Source of the DNA: Acheta domesticus
Lineage: Eukaryota > Arthropoda > Insecta > Orthoptera > Gryllidae
Reading direction: 5' to 3'
NCBI GenBank assembly: GCA_031308135.1
Contig: JAHLJT010009436.1
Coordinates: 119,476,678-119,540,677 of the forward strand
Length of the DNA stretch: 64,000 nucleotides
In this document: positions 21,236-30,400 of the stretch, piece by piece
How positions within the stretch are numbered: the first letter of the stretch is position 1
Layout: each line of letters begins with the position of its first letter
The notes under the pieces: generated by a model
The model's database searches: none
Told to the model about the DNA's origin: nothing
What the model saw: only the letters and a program-made list of their open reading frames with translations
Translations under genes and position numbers: made by a program

Positions 21236-21545
21236 GTGCAAGTTAGTGTGTGTGTGTGTGTGTGAATGAAGATAGGACAAGGAAGAGGAAGGAAATATCG
21301 TGCGCGGTACGTTTGTTAGGGTATTGCTCCGGCATTCGTTTGATGTTGATAGGAGAAACCACGGAAAACTTCCAATCAGAGCAGCCGGTCGCTAGAATTT
21401 TCCTCCAGACATCGGTTGAATTCTACATATAACTGACAAGCTAGTGTTGAAAATTCTGCCACAATCGGGACTTGATCCTAGCACCTCTCGGTCAGAGGCA
21501 TTGCAGTGACATCAGTTGATGCACTGAGCCACCTATCCTGGTTGA
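21236..21545 (-). mobile_element. tRNA-derived SINE (minus strand)
   Basis: Minus-strand reading begins AGGATAGGTGGCTCAGTG, a polymerase III box A-like start. About 55 bp on comes GAGGTGCTAGGATCAAGTCC with a box B-like GGATCAAGTCC. The arrangement is that of a tRNA-related SINE head (about 21440-21545). The body runs to a (CA/GT)n run at 21246-21263. The exact 3' end and parent tRNA are not clear. Confidence 0.5.
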
Positions 21546-21880
21546 CATTTTTGAGAAAATGTTGAAAATGTCCCTGGGGCTTAATATAAAGTATCTCCAA
21601 AATTAATGAATGTTTTTAAAATCGCAGAACTTCGACTCAGACCAGATTCAGTTGAGCAAAAATTCTACACATAGTTTAGGCGCTAGTGGTGTTCACATAC
21701 GCTCAGACAGGCAGACACAGACAGATGGACGGACGAACGGACGTTAAAAAGTCAAAACACACATACACCCTTTCGGTATCAGGGGACCCCAAAACGAGTA
21801 CTTCCGTTATAATCTCGAAATAGATTTTCCGCAGCATTACATAACTTTGTGTAACTAAAAGGAGAAAGTAACTAGTGGTG
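21546..21880 (+). repeat. R1 dispersed repeat, right terminal part
   Basis: It continues the copy from 19640 after the SINE and GC-rich interruption. It has GGGGCTTAATATAAAGTAT, a short GACGGACG-type microsatellite (21713-21743), TTTCGGTATCA and GCAGCATTACATAACTTTG, matching the R1 right end near 58690-59035. Confidence 0.7.
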
Positions 21881-21884
21881 CTAT

Positions 21885-23243
21885 AGAATGGCACAGATTT
21901 TCCCGTATTAGTTTTCAATTTCCTACAGTCTCAGCCAGCTATTCGGACTTTGTCGTAGTAAAATTTACTATTTTGTTGGCATGGGCTAGATTTATGGCCT
22001 TGCCCCATCTTGCCACCAGCCATTTAAAGCACCCAACATATTTTTAGGTTTTTTCAATTTTTCGGTTTCCTAATGGTAGATTCAAAATATTGCTTTAAGA
22101 ATATTAAAGAAGACTGAAATCTTGTCCTTTACAACAATTTTCATTCATAAACTTGAAACCGTTTTTAAGAAAAGGGTGTTTAAGCATCTGTGTCAATGCG
22201 AAATATGAAGCCCTTTTTCACAGGAATCTTTGAGTTTTTTTTAAAAAAAATTATTTTACGATATTTTAAGCTCTTCCATTCACAAATGCAATAATGTTTA
22301 TGAATCGCTGCAAATGTGCATACAAGGCATGCGAAATATTTAAAAAATACATTTGTGTAAATTTTGAAGAAAAACAACAACAAAATAATACAACAAAACC
22401 TTTTTTGTTTCCTTAGACAGTGCATTTCGCACTATAAGTACAAAAACTTTGAACGAAAAATTTGGAACCTTTTTCAGAAAAAATTGCCGTTTGAGCGTTT
22501 CTGAAAATGCGAAATTTCGAGTTCATTTCAAAAAAAATTTTTAGTTTTCGAAAAACTTTAAATGATATAATTTACATTATTATATTTACGAGTATATATG
22601 CTTTAAATAATGTCAAGTAAAGTTTCTCGAAAACACTACCGTTTTCTGTGAAAAGTAGCTCAAATTTCGGCATTTTCAGAAATGCTCAAACGTCATTTTC
22701 TCGTATATGGCTGCAATTTTTTTCTTGAAACTTTTGTAACGGATAGTGCTAATTACACTCATTAGTATAGCGTGAAGTTTATTTGAGTTTTTTTTTTGTT
22801 TTTTTCAAAAATTATATAAATGTAAATTTTTTGAAAGATCTCTCACATCTTTAATATGCACATTATCCGCAATTTGTAAAGATGATTATATTTGTGAGTG
22901 TAAGTGCTTCAAATAAAGTATTTTGAAAACTCAAAAATGTTCTGTGAAAATGAGCTTCAAATTTCGCATTTTTAGTAGTGCTAAATCGCCATTTTCTCTT
23001 AAACGGCACATAATTTTTAAAAGAAAATTGCCATTTACGGCTAGGTTTTTGTGTTCTTTAATATTCTAAAATTAATGTTTCTGTTCTACCAATAGGAAAC
23101 CGAAAAATTAAGAAAATGACAAAAAAATGTTCTTTTGGCGATGATAGATGGTAGCTGGCAAGAAAGAGTATGTGGCAATTCCGAATAGCTAGCGAAGACC
23201 CAGGAAAATAGAAAACTAATACGGGAAAGTCTGTGCCATTCTG
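21885..23243. repeat. R1 palindrome, two left ends head to head
   Basis: It starts GAATGGCACAGATTTTCCCG then TATTAGTTTTC and ends with the complement, GAAAACTAATACGGGA then AAGTCTGTGCCATTC. The two arms of about 670 bp are inverted copies of the R1 left end, with the centre near 22565-22590. The right arm closely matches 63370-63923. This is either a fold-back derivative or two inverted R1 insertions. Confidence 0.75.
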
Positions 23244-23737
23244 TTTCTGTTTTTGACAAATAAAGAAATAAAATAAATACGGTCATGCTTAATTTTTTCA
23301 AAATAAGAGTAGTTTTTCTTTAATTTTGTGACAAACGTAATAGGCCGCTGTAAATTTACTGCGTTTCGGACAGCTGGATGCGTCGTAAATTAGAATGTGC
23401 AATTTTGTATATTATTTCTTTCTTCGTTTTTACATTCGAACTTTGTTATAGACTTACACATTAATATTTTAGAAATTGTTTATTTTGAAATATTTGAAAT
23501 AAGTAAAAAGAATTAATAGCTCTCAGAATAGCGACAATGCAGCGTCTGCAACAATGGAATTCACTTTGCGCTCGCGAATATCTGTGAATTAGTGTCATTG
23601 TTGTGACCTAATGGAGCTGTATGAAAAGGAGTTATAATTGTCTCATTTATGTTGATATTTGCAGGCAAATATTTAGTTTGCACCAAATGCTGTACCATTT
23701 GTAGTGAGTAGAGAATTTGTTGCATCGTGCCCGTTTC
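23244..23737 (-). repeat. R1-linked flanking module
   Basis: About 23320-23620, read on the minus strand, matches 57385-57600 (plus): CACAACAATGAC, AATTCACAGA, GCATTGTCG, TTATTTCAAATATTT, CGCAGTAAATTT, CAGCGG and TATTANGTTTGTCAC. Both copies lie just outside R1 left-end sequence, so the module may belong to the same element. No protein is recognised. Confidence 0.5.
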
Positions 23738-24189
23738 GAGCCCGTCGCCGCGCCGGCTCGCCCGTGCCGGCTTCGCCGCGCCGCCCGGCCCACAAGGGGC
23801 GGATGTCCCGGCGGCGTGGAAGGGGAAAGGGAAGGGGGAGTGGGGTGAGGTGTTTTTCGAAATTTCACTTACCGTCGCTCCTATTTATCCGATTTGCATG
23901 TTTGACACGGCGTTGGATTCTGGAAGCGTGTCGCCATCGCGCTATAAGCCCACATTTTTGAAATTGTTCCCGGAAGTACGAGAAAAATTTTAAAAATCGA
24001 GTTTCTGCTAGTTTTTTTGGAAAAAGGGCTCCGTAGCGTAAATTCTATTATAAACAGGAGTCAAATGCCGTTTACAGATCGAAAATCGGATCATTTGTTC
24101 AGACGTTATCGGTAAAGTAAATTCCTGCTGATGGTGCTGCGATCTATTGAATTTTCCTACAAGTTTTTTTCGGTACATTTAGCCTTAAG
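23738..24189 (-). repeat. GC-rich dispersed repeat, inverted copy B
   Basis: Reverse complement of copy A at 18648-19100 with the same ends (GAGCCCGTCG inner, TCGGTACATTTAGCCTTAAG outer). It differs from copy A by scattered substitutions and a short divergent stretch near 24125-24165. Confidence 0.8.
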
Positions 24190-24310
24190 CATATTAGAAA
24201 CTAATATATCAACACTATAATTAGCAGGAAAAAAAGCACAGCAATTACTATTTGACTATAGGAACTTTGTTTTAATAATTTGTGATATTTGGTGCTGCAA
24301 ATTGAAAAAT

Positions 24311-24464
24311 CACAGCACTCCATGCCTCTTCAGCTCAAATATACCACATCCTCAAACACTGACAATCAGTCATTTTTCTACTAAAATAATCCTAGGAATA
24401 ATTTATCAACATGTTGATCCACCATGAAATTGATGATGGTGCACCATGAAATTTAGAAGCCGTG
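24311..24464 (+). repeat. Direct repeat flanking a Helitron helicase relict, left copy
   Basis: It matches 25556-25719 closely: CTCCATGCCTCTTCAGCTCA, CACTGACAATCAGTCATTTT, AATAATCCTAGGAATAATTT and CACCATGAAATTTAGAAGCC. The two copies bracket about 1.1 kb that contains the helicase fragment. Confidence 0.85.
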
Positions 24465-25094
24465 TTATATATATGTTAGCCTTAATTAATGTTTAGTTAG
24501 CCTTCGGAAGTTGATATTAAATTCTCGAATGTACAAAATGGGGAACAGATTCATTGTTAAACAGTTAAAAATGTGTACATGCATTTTATAACAATTTTTT
24601 AAATGATTGTTCATTAGAGACGATTTATTTATTATCGTTAATTATTTGCTCCTGCCGTCTTTTAATATATAGATTTTCCTTTTTACAGCCATTTAGTGCA
24701 ACAATAGGTAAAGAAAACCCTGATTGATTTACATGATATAATGTAATTATCACTTGACCAGTATCCCCGCAAGGCGTCTACCGGCGTCACTTCGGACCAG
24801 TATTGCCAGATATCAATATATGAATGATTGATGTTTCCCCTATTTTTAATTATATTATTAAATCTGCATTCATTAGAAGAAATCCGCATTTTCGAACTTA
24901 AAACTTCGCAATCGGAAGTTTCACATCTGGCAACATTGCTTCTTACCCAATAAGCAGCATGGTGTAGGGATGAGATCTCTTACATAAGCCGTTTCTCACT
25001 CACTACAATTTTCGGCCATTATTTTATTGTTTGGGCGTTAATCGTAATTTTACAATTATCATTTTTCTATTTCGGTGTAATTTTTAAATAATTT
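24465..25094. other. AT-rich sequence between repeat and helicase relict
   Basis: No gene seen; the 68-codon minus frame at 24683-24889 has no motif. Confidence 0.35.
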
Positions 25095-25438
25095 ATGATT
25101 AATTTGCAGGGCTGTAATGAAAACGTCGAAGCCATCATTTTAAATGGGAATTTCGAGGTGATAATACATTACTGCCACAGATCCCCATTATACCCACAGA
25201 TGTGCCAATTCAATTAAAACGTCTTCAATTTCCGTCAAGATTGGCATTTGCGATGACTATGAATAAGTCTCAAGACCAAACGATGTCTGTTTGTGGCTTA
25301 TTGTTTAGCGCACCATGTCTTTCACACGGTGAATTATACGTGGCATGTTCTCGAGTGGGCAAACCATCCAGTTTATTTGTGTTAGCTAAAGGTGGGATAA
25401 CAAAAAATATTGTACACTCTATTGCGTTGGGGGATTGA
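25095..25438 (+). pseudogene. Helitron helicase (Pif1-like) C-terminal fragment
   Basis: The plus strand encodes INLQGCNENVEAIILNGNF, then after a frameshift near 25153 FRGDNTLLPQIPIIPTDVPI, LKRLQFPSRLAFAMTMNKSQ, DQTMSVCGLLFSAPCLSHGE and LYVACSRVGKPSSLFVLAKG, ending at a stop at 25438. The 'RLQFPxRLAFAMTxNKSQxQT' and 'LYVACSRVGKP' blocks are the last helicase motifs (V and VI) of Helitron replication proteins. In Helitrons this protein drives rolling-circle transposition. Only the tail is left and the frame is broken. Confidence 0.85.
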
Positions 25439-25555
25439 TATGTTTTTTAGTAAAATTATTATAATTAGCAATGTATATCATTTCAAAAAATAAATTACAA
25501 TAAATTAAAAATATAAATGTTTGGTATTATGTAATTTTTATTTTCCATCATCGTT

Positions 25556-25719
25556 CACAGCGCTCCATGCCTCTTCAGCTCAAATATATCACATATACCA
25601 CATCCACAAACACTGACAATCAGTCATTTTTTCTACTAAAATAATCCTAGGAATAATTTATCAACATGTTGATCCACCATGAAATTGATGATGGTGCACC
25701 ATGAAATTTAGAAGCCGTG
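25556..25719 (+). repeat. Direct repeat flanking a Helitron helicase relict, right copy
   Basis: Partner of 24311-24464. It differs mainly by an about 10-bp insertion (CACATATACCACATC region) and few substitutions. Confidence 0.85.
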
Positions 25720-25834
25720 AAGCGAGAAATTCCATTAGGGAAATAGTTATCAATTGTCAAATGAAGAACAACCAGATTGCAACTCAAAACTTTTAAGAAC
25801 CAGTTTCCTGAAACTCCCTGGCTCCTACAACAGA

Positions 25835-25933
25835 TGTGTGTAACTGTGCGTAACACAACTGTGCGTAACACTGCTGCTGCGTAACTGTGCACAACTGTGC
25901 GTAACACAACTGTGCGTACAACAACTGTGTGTA
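25835..25933. repeat. Minisatellite of AACTGTGCGTAACAC units
   Basis: About seven imperfect copies of AACTGTGCGTAACAC occur in 100 bp. Open frames on the minus strand here are repeat artefacts. Confidence 0.75.
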
Positions 25934-26094
25934 AAAAATTATAATAAGATAAAAAAGGAAAGAGCAACAGGAAGTTATCGCTAGATGCAACACACAAACT
26001 TAAATTTAAACACACTCAACAGGTAGCAGCTATCAAAGCTTGGAAGATCCATAATTTTAACGGTCTCCATACATATTAGGCAAATATATGTTTG

Positions 26095-26255
26095 GTCGTC
26101 AATCGATTTTTCAAGGATCCATACAACATAGATTCTGGTTACATCACGTGTCAGACGATTTTTTCTTAATTTAGCATTTGGATTTATCCACTTTTTCGTT
26201 GCTAGGGTCCTTTAATAAGTTTTGATTTTGGTTTTAGAACCGACTCACAATATGC
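26095..26255 (+). repeat. R1 right-end fragment
   Basis: It matches the R1 right end near 58865-58995: the AAGGATCC/ACAACATAGATTCTGG region, CACGTGTCAG, ATTTATCCACTTTTTCGTTG and CTAGGGTCCTTTAATA. Confidence 0.6.
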
Positions 26256-26496
26256 CAGCGCTGCCGCTTTGGTTGCTACCTACACACTGAAACGTTTAAA
26301 AGCACACATCTTGCAAGTCTCCTCAACAACACAACCCAGTAATTTCGTTGCAGATCAGCCATAATCTGTACACATACGTACACTCCACCCTCCCTTTAAA
26401 TGCTGTCTAGAACAAAGCAAGGAAACTAAACACATACATCTAAATAGCTTAGCATAAGATTTTTGTTATATTTTTAATTTATTTGTTATTTTTCTC

Positions 26497-26925
26497 CGAA
26501 TCAATGGATTACCGCAAGCATTACTCCATTTCGTCAACAATTCTTCATCGTTCCGAGGAAAACGATGTCTCATATACTGAACATATCATTGCAATCCTTT
26601 ACGAAACATTTATTTTTATTCTTCTTCTTTAAAATAGTAGCCACATTTTTAATATATTAATGTACCACCGGGTGACAACAAATACAACCATCAAAACATA
26701 CACGCACGTGCTCGCCGAGAACAGAAGCAAACGTATAGCGTGGAAGTACGAAGTCTACAGGTCCTGTAGATTTCGTAGTGGAATGCCTTCTTTGAAAATA
26801 TTTTCACACACTTCCTAGCTTTCATGGAGTGTACGACTATCACGATTGTAGCGCTCCCGGTGACTGCAAGAGTCGTTTGCTTGTCCACGTTATCCTATGA
26901 GTGAGCCATCTATGTTTGTCTATGC
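26497..26925 (-). repeat. Dispersed repeat with THAP-domain relict, copy B
   Basis: Inverted counterpart of 14718-15030. Minus-strand reading gives KCFVKDCNDMF and, one frame over, MRHRFPRNDEELLTKWSNAC then GNPLIRRK. The 'C-x4-C ... FPRNDEELLTKW' layout is the front half of a THAP zinc finger, a DNA-binding module found in P-element transposases and derived host proteins. A frameshift separates the halves and the later C/H ligands are missing, so it is a relict. Confidence 0.6.
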
Positions 26926-26970
26926 GCGTCTCCAAGTTGACACAAGAACACAGAGTACTCACATTTGTCA

Positions 26971-27196
26971 ATACTTGGGTTTTTATTTTTTGGCGCGTGA
27001 GGGCTTGATTTCAACGACAGTATTTTGCGTCTTTATCAGTCGTGCCGCTACGAGTTGCATAATCGCCAGCGCTGATCTCTACAGTCACGATCATACGATG
27101 CTTCTAGCGGCACGACCGAGAAAGACGCGAAATGCTATGAGATATTCCATCGTGCATACGAGCCCTCACGCGCCAAGAAATAAAATCCCAAGTATA
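26971..27196. mobile_element. Small inverted-repeat element, family M2 (copy b)
   Basis: Ends ATACTTGGGTTTTTATTTTT and CCCAAGTATA-type complement, with TGGCGCGTGAGGGCTTG inside. The centre is a strong palindrome with GTCGTGCCGCTACGAG and its complement. It is adjacent to THAP relict copy B as M2a is to copy A. Confidence 0.75.
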
Positions 27197-27312
27197 TACT
27201 TGATTTTCTTTCTTGGCGCACGGGGGGTGTCAATAAAATGGAATATCAGACGGTATTTCGCGTCGTTCTCCGTTGTGCCGCTACGAGTCGCATGATCGCG
27301 ACAGTATCATGT
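27195..27312. mobile_element. Small inverted-repeat element, family M2 (copy c, partial)
   Basis: It starts at the end of M2b with TATACTTGATTTTCTTTCTT and keeps the core GGTATTTCGCGTCGTTCTCC and CGTCGCATGATCGCGAC-like words, but lacks the second terminal repeat. It ends about 150 bp upstream of the POLB start codon. Confidence 0.65.
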
Positions 27313-27461
27313 AATATTAAGCTCACGTAATATTAAACGAGGGTACAAGTGGGGTGGTAATAACTGGGAGTTGTGTACCTTAAAGTTGTGATCCAGTTAA
27401 TTTTTTTAGTTACACAGTGTGCGGTGTTACACAGTGTGCGGAAGTAATTTGTGTTCCCACA

Positions 27462-30400
27462 ATGAGTAAAAGGAAAGCTCCTTCGGGTGAAAATAATCCT
27501 AATCATGATTTTTGCGAATTTTTGACAGGTGAGAATTGTTGCATTGTACTCAACGCTCGCTGTTTGCAACTTTGAATTGCCTTCACTAAATTCTTTTTAT
27601 TTGCTTCCAGAATTGGCGAATTACGAAAGAAATGTAAATCGAAATGTTTACAAATATAATGCTTATAGGAAAGCCGCCCGTACTTTGGCAGATTATCCTA
27701 CTCGTATAAAATCTGGTGAAGAAGCCAGGAAATTGAGTGGAATAGGTGAAAAAATTGCCAAAAAAATTGATGAATATCTCCAAACTGGGAAATTAAAAAA
27801 GCTGGAAAATGTGTGTTTCTATTTAGTGTTTAAAGGCAATTTCAAAATTATATGATTTTTATGCTTTTTTTTATTTTTTCAGATCCGATCTGATGATGCA
27901 AATGTTGCTATTAATGAACTAACACGTATCTCTGGCATTGGCCCTGCTAAAGCAAAAGAATTAGTAGAAGCAGGCATTAAATCTGTGAATGATCTGTATA
28001 AACATAAAGATAAGCTTAACCATCATCAACTTATTGGTTTAAGGTACAGTCTGTTATTTTATCATTATTGTTATACTGATCAGTAAAATGTATAAAGTGA
28101 TTATCAGATGGTCTATGAAATATATAGGTACTTGGAAGACTTTGAGAAAAAAATACCTAGAAAAGAAATTAAAGAAATTGAAGATGTGATTAAGAAGGAA
28201 GTAAGAAATTTTGACTCTGACTATATTATAACTATATGTGGCAGCTACAGGTGAGGAAATTATAGAAGTTTTATTTCATGAAGTGACTTGAGTGTTGTCC
28301 TTATTGTGTATTTTCATTTCTAGGCGCGGAAAGTTGGAGAGTGGAGATATAGATGTTTTACTTACTCATCCATCATACAACTCTTCTGAAAGTCCCAAGA
28401 AAAAATCAAAACTTTTGCATGATGTTGTTAAACTATTAGAAAAAAAGAATATTATTACTGAAACTATATCATTAGGAGATACAAAATTTATGGCAAGTTT
28501 TTATTTGTTAATTAATTTTTAAAATTTTCAGAATTTTATTTTCCTTTCTTTCCTTTTGTATTTTCTTGTACACTTCAAGTAGAGAAAGTTATGTAATGCT
28601 GCAGGAAATCGTGTTTTTTTTAATACAGAAAACATCTTTTTATGTGTTCCTGATAATTAAAATTTGTTTTCTTCTTTGTCATGTGGATGCTCTAGCCAAA
28701 ATACATGTTTTAGGAATCTCTGATACCAAAAGTATTTTTCTCAAAATGTTGGTTGGTGTGTAAACAACACTAGTGCTTTAAACCAGGCAGCTTTGCTAGC
28801 CGAATTCGTTTACTAGGCTCGGTGAAGTCACAGAGGTTAAGCAAATTCCAAACATCATGGGTTCCTGGGTGGTTGCCTGTCTAGGAAACCTAGGATCCAG
28901 CAGCGCTAACAACTTGTATTACACAATCAAAATTTCCTAATGATTGTTATTCTAATTTGTAATGTTACAGGAAAAGCAAAGATTAATGGAGTTTACTATT
29001 GATTTAGTTGGAATGCATTGTCGGAGGACATGGAACTGATATCTAAGAGTTGCCTATGTCATGGGGGCATTAATTTCCTTTTATTCTACTCGAGCATGTG
29101 TTTGAGTCACTCTTAGCAAGCATGCTCTGAAGTTTCCCTCAGGAAGTGAATTGTAGCTTCAAATCTAGTTGGGAATTAAGTTCATGAATGAAAAGAGACA
29201 ATCAGTAACATGGAAAATAAAATAAAACAAATGCAGGATATTCAAAGATTTGTAGTTGTTGTTTAAGTGCACTAGTGCAAATGTGTTTCAGTTTTTTGGT
29301 TCTTTTAAGTGGAACTAAAAACGTGCCAATGAACAAATCATATCTTCCCTGCAAACCAAAATTAGGCTGGATGTCTGTTCCCCATATTCAAATTACCTTG
29401 TTTAAGCAGTCACCTGAGTGAAAAGCCATTTTCTTTGGAATCATTGGTGGCTGCTTGAGCTCACAGCTGTTATATTGATGGGCAATAAGTAACGTGCGTC
29501 ATTGAATAACACTATCTTATGCGAAACAGCACTCGAGTGCTTTGGTTGTTCTGCATAAAATACAGTGTACAATATTAATCTATGACATGCATCAGTGCAA
29601 CACTCATGAGAAACAGGCAAAAGACAGGTTTTACTGTTGTTGTAGTAGACAAGAACAGGAATTTAAAAACAGCAAGGTTTCAGCGATCTTTTTTTCTACC
29701 AAATGTTGAATATTATTGTTATTTCAGGATGTAGTAGATGATGTTGATGACAGTGTGAGGGTGAAGATCTTAATAATTTAGCATTTTATGATTTTCAACT
29801 TGGTAACCTGGTTCAGAAATTACTGCATTGTTTGAATTGATATCAGTGTTGTGCCATGGTTTGATGAACTTCAGAATAAGAACCAATTGGAGTTGAACAA
29901 TAGTTTTCATTGTTAGTAAATGTTATATTAGGGATCCTTCAAGGAAATGTCATTCAACTTCTTTCCCTCATATTCATGAATGATACACCAGATAATTATT
30001 GTTATTATTAATATTTTTCCTAAAAATATATATACATTATGCAATCATCTGCAAATTATCATGGAGTTATTCAATTCAAAGAAATTATGATATTTTTTAT
30101 CGTAAACAAGTGTAATAATTATGGATCAAAGCATTACAATGAATGGTACAAAAAGCAAAACCACGATGTTTGCTACAGGCAATGAAAGTAACTACAGTGA
30201 AACCTCATTTATACGATTCACATGTAGGGGAGAGTTAGGTTAAATGGTCCATACTTTTAAATGGTGGGATGTGTTTTTTTTCTGCCATTTTCACTGGATG
30301 GCATTCGTAGGATCAAGCCTGGATTTACATACAAGCAAAACGAGCATGTGCTTGGGGGCCCCCGACCTAAGGGGGCCCCCAAGGCAGAACCTTTTTTTTT

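Noticed and set aside
25835..25933. CRISPR-like short repeats
   Set aside because: The units are contiguous and imperfect without spacers, and the DNA is animal; it is a minisatellite.
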